This document shows, in pieces, positions 35,228 to 48,900 of a DNA stretch of 64,000 nt. Within the stretch, counting starts at the first letter, position 1, and every line of letters starts with the position of its first letter. Under the pieces are notes generated by a model, which was not told where the DNA came from, made no database searches, and was given only the letters and a program-made list of their open reading frames with translations. The position numbers were made by a program, and so were the translations under genes. The stretch comes from Nepenthes gracilis (taxonomy: Eukaryota > Streptophyta > Magnoliopsida > Caryophyllales > Nepenthaceae): the NCBI GenBank assembly GCA_033239525.1, contig BSYO01000033.1, forward strand, positions 2,099,501-2,163,500, in the 5' to 3' direction.

Positions 35228-36158
35228 TGAAGATGGTTGAAGTGAGCCAGCCCAGAGAAACTAGCGGCACAAAAAGTGTCGGAGCCCACTGGTCCAAAGG
35301 ATCGCTAACGCCCCCAGTGACCGAAGAAGTTTCTCAAGCATCTGAATGCCGCGCAGAATAGACGCGGACTAAACCAAAATCGGCTCATGAGCCCTTTCCT
35401 GCACACAACGGTCATCTACCCTTATTAGCCGCAATGCTGAGGATCTCTCCCGATGGCAACCACCTCTGTAACGGAAGCCCCAAATTAGTGCACGTTTCAA
35501 AAGGAGATCCCTCAAATCAGCACTCAATTCACAATGAAAGTTTTACTATTCACTGCGTGTGATATCTTTGCGGAGGAAGAAATCCTCCTTCCCAACTGTT
35601 GCAACCCTGAATGGCGCTTACATCCTCATGAGAAATGGAAATGATCTCCTTAGACGGCTAGTAGGCCGCTTTGCCACCTAAAGAACGCACAAGGTCCAAC
35701 GGCTATTAAAAACCCTAGGAACGCATTCTAAAGGCACACTCTCTGGCACACACAAACTCGCACAGACTTTCCATCTCTCAAGCACTCCATCACTATTTCT
35801 CTCTCCATTGCTAGTTTCCAACTAATCCAATGATCAGAAAAGCCTCTCTTCATGAGTGTACTACGACCTAAGCCATTCTCGACGAGTGTACCTCCGATTC
35901 AGACTCACAAATTTTCTTCTCTGTATTCATTCTAGCATATTGTATTTTTACTTTCTTTCTCTTGGAAGACAAATTACTGATTTGAGTATTAGAGGATAAA
36001 TCAAATAGCGAGTTCTGTCATTTTTCTATAATTTCTCATCATCTGTTGCGATGTGTAGGATCCAAGACGCACAAGACGGAGAGAGGACCCGGCATTAATA
36101 CGATCCCAAGGAAAAGTTAAACCCGAATCCGTCCAATGCTCGAATCTAAGACGCATCA
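35228..36158 (+). repeat. 3' LTR of the gypsy element
   Basis: 931 bases, start placed at TGAAGATGG by comparison with the 5' copy; ends GCATCA. It contains a central ~200-base block (about 35495-35705) largely absent from the 5' LTR, so the 5' copy has a deletion or this one an insertion. A 'gctattaaaaacc' motif near 35702 occupies the likely TATA position. Confidence 0.85.
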
Positions 36159-39100
36159 ATATTACTCATTATAGATATGGTATTATACACTATTATAACC
36201 TACGAGAGAGCCATCATATGTCTATTTTTTTTTCTTAATATATAGTGATATGTAAATAATATATTTCATTAATTCCTAAGATGATTCATTTTGAAAGAAA
36301 CAAGGAAAAATATCTATGAAATAATAATTTTTAAAAAATTTAGAAATAACATAAACCTCTCATGAACTTGGATGTAGATATTTAATATAATCCCATATTA
36401 GACGTAAAAGAGATTTCTTCAATTAATTTTAGCTTCCTTCATTAATCTTAAAAAATAAGAAAACTTAAAAATAAAGAACATCTGTGTAAGTCAAATATCA
36501 AAAGAAACTTAGATGATCAATTTTATGAAAAATGGAAGCATAAATCTCAGGTTTTGGACAACCATAAAGAAAAAGCTTGAGAGCTTTAACAAAGGAATAG
36601 AAAATTAGACTTGAAATTCAATTATATTAACTTAAATTGTAAGATCTTTCAGGATTTTTCTTTTAAAATCTTTTTATCATGTCCTTTTTTATCTACTCCT
36701 ATTCTGTTTTTCTCCCACCTCTTTATAACCTAAAAAAAAATTGAGATAAAAGAGTCAAAAACTTCTTATAAGTGTAGATTGACATATGTGTGACATTCAT
36801 GTACTAAGGCCAATGTTGGGCTAGTGAATGTGATCCTCTCATGCACATATTAGTCATAACTAAATCTACAAAAATACACAAGCATTATTCACGAGCAACC
36901 TTGGACACCCCAAGTCCAGAATCAGCATACGTATACCCTTTATTCACACATTAAGAATGCCAATTTTGCCTAAAATGAGCATATGAATAGCTCATGGATC
37001 AACCACAGAAGTCCATCAATAAAGCCCAGCTAGAACCTGCAACTATCCTTCATAACTCATTCACTTATTTCAGTTCAACATTATTATTTTAACATTAATA
37101 TTCAGATATTACATAAAATTTTAGAATTGGATCTTATTCATGTACTTGTATTATGTTCTAGCAAACTCTCATTTTATAGATCATATAAAATGCCGTGCTT
37201 AACTTATCATTATGGAAGGGGAATGGCCATTTTTCTTGTTTTTATAGGGAGAGTTGAGTGAAGAGGATTCTCCATCAAACAAAGAGGAAATTGGTAAAAT
37301 TGTTCAGCATGATATGATATGTATTTAATAATTTATTAAAATAATTAAATATCATGATCTCATATAATTTTATTATAAAATTTATCTTTTTAATAAATTC
37401 AATATTTGATTGAAACAATATCATTTGTAAAATTAGAAAATTGATCATGTTTATACTCTATAAATAACAAAATCCCATCATATATTGTGGATAAAAGGGG
37501 GCAGTTTGTTTCAAATAATAAGGGTCAGTTTTTTGAATTTATATTAAACTAAGGTTTTGTATAATTTTCATTCAATTTTCTTATATTATGGAGCTTCTAA
37601 AAACCTAAAAATGCAACTTTTACACAAAAATCCTGTAGCGTTCGCTGAAAAGTAAAGATAATGATGAATAAAGATGAATCAATTCTAAAGTATTTAATAA
37701 AAGAATATTAAGTATCGATTTAAATATGTCTCAAAAGTTTAATTCTATATTAATGAACCATAAAATAATATAATAATTTAAGTCTCATAAAATTTTACAA
37801 AAACTAATCTTCCAAAACGGGAATGAGAGCTTATGCTGTTAGTGCTTCCACTTTCGAGCAAGTTATAGTTGCAATGTCATTCATCAATCAATGAATAAAT
37901 TAAAAGAAAATTTCCATTATAAAACAATGTAAACGAAAGAAATGGTTTTTTTTAAAAAAAAAAAAAATGGAACTTGACATTTTTGCTAAAATGAAAAAAT
38001 TTAATTTATTACGTATTAAATGACAACCAGTTTTGATGGGCAACTAGGGAAACAAGGTCTAAGCAAGAAGAACGGCATGATATGAATGGCATTGCTAAAA
38101 TAGCAGAGTAGGGTAAGCCATGTATGCGTACATACATATACAGATATATGTCTATGATAAAAATTTTATATTTATGATAAATATAACTTTAATTTAAAAA
38201 ATAATCATTATATCTAAGTATAAATTCCACTACATTTCTAAACAATGTACAACCCCTTGTAACATTTTTTTTGAAACCTTACATCAATCAAAATCATAAA
38301 AAAAAATAATATTTATAAAAAAGAAAGTAATAAAAAATTCTCACTCTAAAATCAAAAAAACATATTTACATCAAATCTACACCATAAAAATGGGCGGATA
38401 TATCTTTTGTAGCTTATATTTTATAATATTACTTTATATTTTTGATGAAAGTAAGGTTTTTATTAAAGCGAGGGACGGGCTTTTATAACAAAAAGTTGTA
38501 TAGTAATTGTCGGCAGTGTTTCTTTTTCAAACATTATATTTATTGATGGCATGACTTTGTATTTGCAGTTAAGTTCGTCCTTTACAACCAAATACGTGCA
38601 GTTGGAAGTATTAAATGTAGACTTTCAGAGGCTAGCTGTAACTTGTGCAAGCCCTAGGCAGGTATTACTTACTACTAGCTACAACCTACCTACTATCAAA
38701 TAATATATATTTACATGTATATGTAAATAATATGTAAGGTCAAGTTGTCTTCAAATATTATGTGTTTTTTTTTCCCTCAAATTTATTGCTATTACTCAAG
38801 TTGCCGATCTTTAAGCCAAGTACATTTGTTATAAGCTATAGAAAAATATTAGAAATGTTAAAGATGTAGATATATTTTAATCTTGATTATTAATTTGTAT
38901 GTTTTTTATATGGGTTTTGGAAGTATTTTTTATAGAGTTGAATTAGTTGATAGAGTAAAATTTAATAATGGAATTTCAACAATTAAACTTAAAAATAGAA
39001 TCGGAAAATTTTTTTTATAATATTTCTCTTTAATCTATGCACTATATTTGACACGGATTTCGGACTGTAAAATTACGTGTTGCGTGTTTCATTAATGGCC

Positions 39101-41447
39101 AATCATGCCATAAATGTGTTTGTGGTTTTTTTAAGTTTTTTTTTCCCCTAACCTATCATTTATAACTAATGATAAAACTTTTTTTAAAAATACTTCTAAA
39201 ATTTATATGAAGAATGTTAATTTATTAGATGTATTGAATGGATCAAACCATCCACAACACGGCATAATTTGACCTGTTATAAATAGTACCAAATATGTCT
39301 TATAATAAATAGTTTTAGTACACATATAACATAACCTATATAATTCTTTTTATACCCAAGTTATGTAATTGTTTGGGAGAAAGAGACTAAGAATGGGTCG
39401 TGTCATGCTAGCCTATGGCTAACCCAACACGTTGCAGGCCTATCTTGTATTAGGTCGGGACGTATAGGTCTTATATTGTATTGGATATAGCCTATGAAGT
39501 AAATATATTGCGTTAGATACAACATATTTATATTTAACAATTTAATAAATTGACTGTATCAATTCGATATGACTAATTTAATATCACTAATATTTATCAA
39601 AACTATTATATATGTATTTATATATTTCAAAAATAACGATCAAACCTTGTGATAGTACCTTTTGCCGATAATAACTCATGATGAAGGACCTACTGCTAGA
39701 GAAGCTGACATTTCACATGCAAGTCAAAACTCTATTATAGTATATTTGAATATATATATATATATAAGCAGATATATTAGAGAATATATATTTAACGCAG
39801 ATATCAATTTAACAACTCAAAGCTTCTTGTAAGAGGCAAAAGAATTCAGTTCGCATCAAGTGACAATATGTGAGAATAAAAATTAATATTATGTGTGTTT
39901 TCAGTCAACCATATGCATCAGTTAACATATGTAGACATATATCAAATTAAGTAGTCTCATTTTTTTACTTGGGCATTTTTGTGTCAAGTCACTCTGTTTC
40001 ATAATCTTGTAAATTTTATTGATTCATCAGTTGTTATATTCAATTAAGGTCCATTATCAATCTTATTTTTGCAAAAAAAAAAAAAAAAAAAAGTAAGCTA
40101 ACCCTAATTAAAGTAAAAAAAAAAAAAAACAAGAATATAATTTTCCTATTTACATTATAGAATAATTATTCTACTCTTTTTAGTTTCTTTAAAATTCTTT
40201 CTGATTCTCTCATTGATTGAAATTGAAATTTTGAACAATAGAAATTAATAAAAATATCGACTAACCCATATAAATTTAAAAAAATATATCGAATTTGTTA
40301 ATTCTAATTAGAATTATCAAGCATGCAAAATTTCATGCATGCATACGTGATTGGTTCAAGCCATGCGTCTAGTCATGATAGAAATTGCCACAACTAGGTC
40401 AAACTAGTAATTACTTAAAATTACTTCTTAGTCTCGTTCCTCACACTTAAACCCAACACCAATCAAAATTGGAGAAGTCAATGATTGAAGATGTGGAGAG
40501 AGTGTGCATTTATTTAATAAGGTGATCTTTAATTTTGTGAAATTCAAATTTTTTTCATAAAATGAAATAAATAGTAGGAAAAATATTGCTATAACAGCAT
40601 AAATTACAAAAAACTAATTCTTCACAAATTAACTATATATCTTAATTCATTTTATCTTTTTGTGTTTTAAGTTGAGTACACATTGTTCTCCTTAAAACAC
40701 ATTTACAAAAAGACGTAATAATAAGATAGTTGAAGGACAAAAAAATATTAATATAAATACAATTCTATCATATAATAATTTTAAATTTTAAAAATAAATA
40801 ATAAATTTACAGATTAATTCATAATAAATTTTATAATATAAATAATTTTAAACATTTTTTTATCTTGAATTCACTACACCAATTGCATTTAAACTTTTCT
40901 ATAACAGTCATAATATAATATCTTATTTATTTATTTATATAAATAAATCATATAAGATCAAATAAACGAATGTATATCACACCACTCAAAGATATGTATA
41001 TCTATATATATACAACAAAGCTGTCCCTTGTATAATTGTCATCTGCTAATTGCATTTGTTATGGGGAACTGCGAAAAGTCATATATATAAATACATTTCA
41101 TATCATTTGAGATAAAAAATTAGAGTTCATTTGTTATTTTCAGTTTAATATATGTTTGGGTGTGTGCGTGTCAGATTAGAGATTTTCCGTTTTTAATGAA
41201 GTAATGAGTGGAGAGCAGCAGCTTTAAACATTCCTCATTTGTTAATTGATGAACAAAGCTCAGGGCTCAGGGGAAAGGGGGGGCTGTTCATCGAGCCGTC
41301 TACTTTCCTTACGGGCTATGATATATTGCGTTGCGTTGTGCTAACCACTCCCTCAATTTTCAGTGTGTCGTATCGGCGCAGATGCAACCTTTTTCTGTGT
41401 CTAGCTCTGCGTTTAATTACTACCCCTATATTTACAACATACATAAC

Positions 41448-41522
41448 CTAGCTAGCTAGCTAGCTAGCTGTATTTCCTTTCGCAAATATCAAAACTATAT
41501 GCATGCATGCATGCATGCATGC
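41448..41522. repeat. (CTAG)n and (GCAT)n tetranucleotide arrays
   Basis: 41448-41469 is an uninterrupted CTAG array and 41499-41522 an uninterrupted GCAT array, separated by 29 bases. Both units are self-complementary. The GCAT array contains overlapping CATGCATG, the RY motif recognised by B3-domain seed regulators in plants. Confidence 0.85.
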
Positions 41523-44435
41523 CCAGTGTTTCCAGTCATCTTTTGAGTTTTTCTTAATTTCTAATTCATACATAACTAATTTTTATGTTAGGAATAATCC
41601 ACCGTGTGACAACATATTTTAAAATATATGTATATATAATAATATTAATACATTAAACATATTTTTTTTATACGTGTTATTAAATAACTATTAAAAAATT
41701 ATCATAAGTTGGTCTTAATAATACTTGCTTCATACCTACTTTTGATTTTTGCTATTGTGATTTTTTTGCGTTGGAAGGTATCTTCGATCTTGTATTAGCT
41801 TATTGATTGTATGGGACTTCTCGCATATAAAATTTTTACATTTGGTATATAGATTTGTACTCACTTACCATCAAATAAACGAGAAAATCATCTCCAATGT
41901 CATAGATGTAATCACTAATGTCAAATATTTTTATAATTTTATTATTTTTATAAACTGAATTCAAAGTAATTATGCTATTTTTTAAAATAAAAAAATTATG
42001 AAATTTTGATTTAACTCTTAAAGCTTAATGGGTCTGTCACGTTGGTCAATAATTAAACTTAGTGAGGTTATTCTATGTTTTACTTAGATTATTAATAAAA
42101 TTATATTTATATTTTTTAATCATAATCTTCTCAGGGGAGCGAATTGACCTTACTTAGGACACTGTACATCAGCCGCTGCCTTTATGATACTAGTGCCCTA
42201 AAGTTGCTAACTCGCCAGTCAAGGGTATTGAGTTTTTTATTTCCTAAACGAAACTCAATAAAGGAAAGATTTTGTTTCATTAGTAATCTCACGTACATCT
42301 CTTATAGACTATTAAGATTTTAAAAAAAATGTTAGATGTATAAGTTTTCTGTAACCTTTTATAATTATCTTTATACAAAATATTTATGTATAGGTTAAAC
42401 AAAAAATTAAGAAAAAAAAATTGAAAAGTGTCCACCTTCCTCATAGATCATCTTGCTCCCTAGCAGAGTTTAGTTGGACTTTCTGTAACGAAAGCTGACC
42501 ATTAAATTTCCTCTGATTTTTGATTGAATAGTTCATATTTAATTATTTGAGAAAAATAACGAAAATATAACAGTAGTTATTTATTTTCATAACATGAGTA
42601 TCTTAATAATTTAATATCTTAATTTTTTTATAAAAAAATTAAGAAAATTATTTCATATTATGTAAAAAATAAATATGTATTGCGTTGGCGGCACTCCCAC
42701 GACCCTTTGCTTTGGGGTACCCTCGTTTTTCCTCCCTACTTATATTAGAAAAATTAATTATAAAAGAATTCCAAATAGTACATTATTTAGCATTTTTCTT
42801 AATGATATTACTCGCATCATCTATACAACTCCCTCGAGCTAAGCCAGACTTTATAAATGAGGAAACATTAAAACTATTCCTCATATTTATTTTAAATTTT
42901 ATTTTAATTATATTCCAAACTTTAATTTATTGCTAGTTTTATTTTATATTAAAAAGTTATCTAAAGTTAAGCTGCATAATAGTACGCAAAGAATTCTTTT
43001 GAGTATAAAATTAAAAATAAATATCAATTTTCGAGCTATGTACATCAAATCTCAATAACGTTTCTTACATGTGTGATGTTGAATATAATATTATAGTACC
43101 TTAATCAAGCTACTACCCACCAGTTAATTAAATGTTTTATGGACTTCCATTAGTGTATAAATCCACTCTCTATATCTTGGATTCATAATTAGCATTTTAA
43201 ATTTTTTATTGGATGCGTTCTTTAATATAATATCACACTTTAAGATAAGATGTATATTTATATTTATTAAAGTAAACACTTAAAATTAAAGTAATATTAA
43301 GTTATATAACCACTATTTGGTATTGTATTTTTTAAGAATAGGGGCGTTAAATTATTATTCTGACTCAAAAATAATTAATATGGCATAAATTTGTCATACG
43401 GGTAGAGTTAGCTCGTATTTCTGGGGCTACTTCTCAAGGGGAGAAATAGCCTTTATTTTTCCCAATCTTAGTCATATATATCAAAATAAACGGCTGGATT
43501 TTGATAATCTTCTAAACATAATTAAAATTAACCATATTGAATATTTTAAAAATAATTAAATACAGTAGCTTATTTATGAATGGGCAACTAAGATCGAGAA
43601 AAATTAAAGTTTCTTCTTTCCCATGGTTACGACTCGGCTCAAATCTGCTGGTTGAGGAATTGAAATCTGAATTTTCTTGGAGCTTAGCTGTCGCAATCCC
43701 AGCATAACCCTAGCTACTGCTACATATGGTTGTCTACAGTAGTTAGGTTTAGCTTTAGGCATACATAACATTCTTTTATTTATTTTGTTTTTTTTTTTAT
43801 TTCTCCTTTAAGATATGTCATCTTCATCTTTAATGATGCTGACTCCATAAGAACTTTCAAGATTCAAATCTAAGTTCCTTATGGAAATGAATCTCAAATT
43901 TTCAGATGATCTATCATATTTCCCATTTTCCTTGTTTGGTACAGTTTTAATTTTACTAGTACATTGCACATCGATTCGTATTCGTGTATGATCGTTTTTT
44001 CTATATATATGTTTTTAATTTTCAACAAAGTTTTCATATTCGTATTTGGTTGTTAAGATCTATGATAGTATTCGGTACAAACATGCACTATTTTGGGTCA
44101 ATCAAAAATATGATGATTTAAAACAAATTGCCATATCGTATTTTGTTGAACAAGTTATTTTTTCATCTTTATATTTTTTCATAATTTTTTTGGTACTTAT
44201 AACAAGGCTTTGTTATAATACTTTGGAATATTAGGTTCTATTATACTTTTAATTGTTGAGTTTTTTTTTTTTCACTTAAAATTTTATTTCAATCTATTTT
44301 CTTTATTATTTTTAAAATAATCTTAACCGTTAATATAATAAAAAAATCTTATATTACTTTAAAAAAATTATAGAAAAACTTAATTTTAACGGTAAATATT
44401 TCATTCTCAAATCTTAGATGGCTAAAATTAAGGTT

Positions 44436-44640
44436 TAGGATTTGAAGGTTCAAAAAGAGTATTCCTCTTTCAAATCAAGCATACAGCGATGAAGCTCCTA
44501 TAATGGAGTTTAATATTTGAAACAATTATAATGCAATCATTTTAACCTGGAATAGTTAATCTTAATTAGAATTAGATGTAAGTTTTGAAAGTTCAAAAAG
44601 ACTATTCCTCTTTGAAATCGTGCTATAGTGAAGCTCCATG
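44436..44640. repeat. Local duplication, ~55-bp unit, two diverged copies
   Basis: Segments near 44446 and 44597 share 'gttcaaaaaga', 'tattcctctttcaaatc' or its one-base variant, and 'gtgaagctcc' or 'gatgaagctcc' in order, about 150 bases apart. No coding role seen. Confidence 0.6.
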
Positions 44641-46140
44641 GCTCACCTTACTGGTGGCTGTAGTTCCATCAGGAACCATACAAATCTATCTATCTATATA
44701 TATATATATATATATTTCTATTTATTGTTTTATTTCTTTTCTTATACTTTTTCAATCACTATAAATACGAAATTTGTACATACTAAACTCTCTCTTATTT
44801 TAAAACTGCATAATTTACCGGGATATCATTATGATAAAGTCAAACAACAAACATACTATTTACGTGGAACAGTTACATGTTAATGCAAACATACTATAGC
44901 AAATTAATCTATTCTAGGTAAAGTTTATTTATCGCTTTATATCAAACCGAGTTTTGACAATGGCAATATACATAGAACGATATAAGTACTTAAGAAAAAG
45001 GGGACAAATTAAAATCGAATTCAACGAGAAGAAAGCTTCATTTAGGGTCGAGTTCATCTGTTCTCCTTAATTAATTTGCATTAAAGTAGACTAATTCGAA
45101 CACTGTCCAATCATTCTTGTGTCGTCCACATAACCCCAAATTAATATTATTTTAAAAAAGGCTGCTGCAAATGAAGAAAAGGCACTTAAATTCTGATCAG
45201 TAGCGGTAGAACTCCAAGCAGAGGGCTATCGCTACCAACAAGGAGTTTGGAACCATAAATGGCTAATAATAGCATCAGATCAAATCCATTTTGACAAGAT
45301 TCACCTTTTCTAATATGAATTCCTCATAATTGATGGCAATTTGATCCGTTTATTTAAATTGTCATGGGGGTACATGAACCATATATCTTATGTTAGATGG
45401 TTGGGAAATACGTTAGTAACGTCGAATAAATATTCTAATAACATCGATAAATAGCGTTGTGCCTCATTGATATGTATATTTTCTATAGAATCACTAATAT
45501 ATATGGATATATGAGATATTAAATTACTTAATATATTTTAATGCCGTCTAAATTATGTCTCTTACCAACGGCCTTCATATTTGCCATTGTTTAATACTAA
45601 CATATACTAACTTTTATGTCTAAACAAAGCTTTCATTTATGTAATTCGTGTTTAAATTTCAACATGTAATACTACTTACTATGAATAATTAGAAGTATGT
45701 GTAAAACTTTATATTGTCATCGAACATCTCACCGCACGCTTTCATCTTTTTATTGTATATCTAAAGATATTTCAATCCTTTTAAATACGCGCATTTTGAG
45801 GTTTGGTGGCCTTAATTCATTGTTAGTGTGCATCGTCTGTTGATCTATCTAAATCTTATAAATTATATATTTTTTTACCGCTCTTACTCTAAAATTATCT
45901 AGAACAAAATTTGCATCAAATTCAGATGTAAATTGTCTTACTCTACTTAGAATGACAATATGCGATGAGTTGCCATATAATAAAAATAATTTCACGCAAG
46001 ATCAGTTGTCACAGGGACTTTCTTGCAGTCTCAAATTATCACATTTAGAGGTTCAGAAATATGACTATTTTTTAAGCAAATGTTCCCCCATAGACTAGGC
46101 TTCCATGGTTAAAAATATCTCCTCAATTGTTAATTATTAT

Positions 46141-47158
46141 TGTTAGAGACATTTGTCTAATTGGCATATTCCGTGACCATATATATTATTGTATCAATGT
46201 CGATTTGTGGGTTGTTGGTTTAAAGTCCGTTCTGTCCGCCCTCCAGTCGCTCGAGCCCATCCGAAGCCCCCGCGCCCACCTGGTGCTCAATTCCCGCTCG
46301 AGCCGAAAAAACAGTAGGGTGCCCGCTCGCCAGGAGCTCGATATCCACTCGAGCCGAAAATCCAGAATGGTGCCCGCTTGCTGCTTGCCTTCTAGCCGCT
46401 CGAGCGCACGTAGGGTTTTGCTGAAAACCCTCTGTGCGCCCGCCGCGCGCTCGAACGCGCCAGCAACGAGCAAAATTTTTGAACGATTTTTTGCGCCATC
46501 TATAAATATTAGCCTTATGTTTTGAAACCCTAAGCACGTCAGAGCCTCTTTTGAGAGTGTTGAAGCCATTCTACTTGAGAGAAGAGCATTCTTCTTCCTT
46601 TTCATCTTACTCCATTTGAGAAAACCGAACCTACTACGCTCTATAACGTTATGCCTCATGTTCTAACGGTTTTTCTCTTTGTTTCTATTTTCTATTTAAA
46701 CTTTTACATCCTTCTACCTTCGTGGGAGACGTTGGTTCGTGAAGAAGGAGATCCGATCATGGTTGGCACTTCAAGTGGTACGAGAGGGAAGATTGGCGTG
46801 AAGGCGGAAGGTGTCAGTTCCCGTTCTTGGCAAATCTAAGGAGTTCCTTGGTAGGGATCACATGACGGGAGTAAAATAGGTTCGTCGTTCTACCCTAGGT
46901 TTGTAAGTTGATTTTCATAGTGCATTACTTAAGCCCGTTAAAGCCGGAGGTGTTTTTCTCAATTCTGCAGTGGGTATCGAGTATTTCACCGTCACCAAAA
47001 ATCGCGTCTTTATCTTTATTGTTCATATATGTATCTTGTTATCTCAAGAGTTCTAAATATCCTTTACGTGTATCGAATATTTATATATATATATTCTTCG
47101 CCATATTTTTTTTTACAAAACTTAATTTGTCACGCGTTAGACAAAAAGTGCTTTTTCA
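46141..47158 (+). mobile_element. Solo LTR of the Sirevirus-like family, intact ends
   Basis: 1018 bases starting TGTTAGAGAC and ending GTGCTTTTTCA, with an exact 5-bp target duplication attat (46136-46140 and 47159-47163). Homologous in reverse orientation to 11774-12755 and 23511-24622. The plus-strand TATA box is TATAAATA at 46501-46508. CTCGAG sites at 46250, 46297, 46348 and 46399 mark a periodic U3. No internal element remains. Confidence 0.95.
46501..46508 (+). promoter_or_regulatory. TATA box of the solo LTR
   Basis: TATAAATA about 97 bases after the last U3 palindrome; the same relative place is used in the two sister LTRs. It points toward the JAGGED gene's 3' side, but no transcript is implied. 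Confidence 0.55.
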
Positions 47159-47163
47159 ATTAT

Positions 47164-48690
47164 GAACAAGATCATCTGTTTAAAATTTTTCCTATCAAAC
47201 AATAACATACGTTTTATTAGATTTTCTAGTCTTCCATCGTCCCGTCTTCGCTAACGTTGTTTTTTCATTTCTTGTGCTGTTTATTTTATTTATCTATTTT
47301 TTCTGGATTAGGGCTCTTTATGAGTTGCTTTTGGGTTGTATTTGGACTCGGTCATAATTCCTACTGTATAGTCTTTTTCACTTATTAATTTATTATTACT
47401 TGTGAAAAAACTAAACTTATAATTTTAGCTTATTATGGAGGATTTTTTCTCATTTAAATACATATATATTTACGTGTTCATATAGCCACCAACGTAACTC
47501 TTTTTTTTTTTTAATAACTTAAAAGAACTATACATGATTTGAATAATCATTTCTCATTTGATACGTATCCTTTTTCTATTATATATATTTTTTAAATTTA
47601 ACTACGAATTCTCACTCACGTGTTATAGCATGCATCACATTAATTCATGGACAACAAAGAATGACATTTTCATCACTTAACAGTATATTTTTTTAACACT
47701 TAGTGATAACTAAAACTCGGAAATAAAATAAAAATTTATAAGTGGAATTCAGGTACCGCTAATAAACTGAAAATGGAATATAAATAATGGATAGACTAGT
47801 GAAAATTAACATTAAAGAGGTACTTATTGGGTAAAAAATCACATTTCTAATTATTAACATTTGAAGAACTGAACTTCTTGCTGGCAGAAAAATAGCACAA
47901 TTACTAACACATTTTTATATCACTAGGCCACCAACAAGATAATATACCAAGTGATCAACGTCAAAGTTTTTATTTTGGTCCACCAACGTGGGTTACATGT
48001 TCTGGTAGGTCACTTTTGAGGATTCAGCGAGGCTGTTTCTTCCTTGGAAGAAGTGTCAAATATGTTATAATGATTAAATCCTAATTTTTTTATTTTTAGA
48101 TTTAAAAGTAACATTTGAGAGAAGTATAAATTTCTTTTTAATTAAAAAAAATAGTCCGATGATTTCTACATTCGGACCCCAACTATAAAAATCACACATA
48201 AATAGCAATTTGTTGAGTAGTCTTGATTTTGAGTCATCAAATAGATCACCTGATCTTGATCATATATACAAGTTCAAAATGATGTGGCATTATCCAGTTG
48301 AAATATGGGTCAAATGATGTGGGATATCAATATTTTAATATATTTTACCATGTTTTCTTTCAACAGATATAATACTACCACTGATCAAGGCAGAAAATTA
48401 AGTGGAAGGATCAAGTAATTCATGATGCCTTGATAAATCAAAAAGCAAACTATGATTTACCATCTCACCAGGAAAATAAGTGCCGAAAGGACGAAAAAAG
48501 AAATTATTGCTTCTGGGGGAAGCCTTGAGCGCCATTACTCCTCTGTTCTTCCCACAAATTTCCACTCACAGACACACACATATTTCATATCATATCATAT
48601 ATCAACATATTGTTCAGCTAAAATACAACAAAACAAAGAGGGCAAAGAATACTGGAACATAATTACCTTCAATTACCATGTCGCAAAGAG
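47164..48690. other. AT-rich spacer
   Basis: No supportable gene. Short frames around 48452-48697 have no recognisable content. This is probably 3' flanking DNA of whatever lies at 48694-48900. Confidence 0.4.
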
Positions 48691-48693
48691 ATA

Positions 48694-48900
48694 TTAAAGA
48701 GACTTGATTGGAACTTCAAACCAAGTGGAGCAATCATGTTCTTCCCCAGTTGGATTTAAATAAGAATAGAACAGAGAAGCGGAGAGAAGAGAAGCGAGGA
48801 GGAAGACGAGCCATGCAGAAGCAGCAGGAAATGAAGCCGGAGGATTAGAAACTTTCAGTTCATATCTAACTCCTTGTCCCACCTGCACCACGATTTTCAA
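48694..48900 (-). CDS. Possible short membrane-protein frame (unrecognised)
   Basis: The minus strand is open to a TAA at 48694. It encodes a segment with a strongly hydrophobic stretch (AWLVFLLASLLSASLFYSYL) followed by a short polar tail ending FEVPIKSL. There is no ATG at the front of the frame; a CAG at about 48882-48884 could be a splice acceptor. It could be the last exon of a small or type II membrane protein, or a chance frame. It lies ~350 bases beyond the JAGGED stop codon on the same strand. I do not recognise it. Confidence 0.2.
   Translation of the reverse strand: MKIVVQVGQGVRYELKVSNPPASFPAASAWLVFLLASLLSASLFYSYLNPTGEEHDCSTWFEVPIKSL

Larger units (their letters stand above)
24698..36158 (+). 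mobile_element. Ty3/gypsy retrotransposon, Tat/Retand type, degenerate
   Basis: Two related LTRs (24698-25474 and 35228-36158) bracket, in order, gag, protease region, reverse transcriptase, RNase H and the integrase C-terminal half, i.e. the gypsy domain order. Between pol and the 3' LTR are ~5 kb holding a minisatellite and antisense frames. Every coding block carries stops and shifts. An internal deletion joins RNase H to mid-integrase near 29385. The LTRs are well diverged, so it is old. Confidence 0.9.
36159..46135. other. Long AT-rich intergenic region
   Basis: Nearly 10 kb in which I can support no gene. It contains many A/T runs (for example two poly-A runs at 40070-40129), the tetranucleotide arrays at 41448-41522, a GC-richer patch at about 41240-41440 with a 70-codon frame of unknown meaning, and a repeat-like segment at 39390-39490 ('gggtcgtgtcatgctagcc') of a type common in dispersed plant repeats. 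Short frames at 42685-42936, 44046-44234 and 44638-44883 look like chance. Confidence 0.4.

Noticed and set aside
37240..37310. Short acidic exon-like stretch after a 'tatag' acceptor (GELSEEDSPSNKEE)
   Set aside because: No donor, no partner exon and no family; too short to support.
41239..41451. GC-richer patch as a microRNA precursor (contains 'aaagctcaggg', faintly like miR390)
   Set aside because: Match stops after a few bases and no complementary arm is present.
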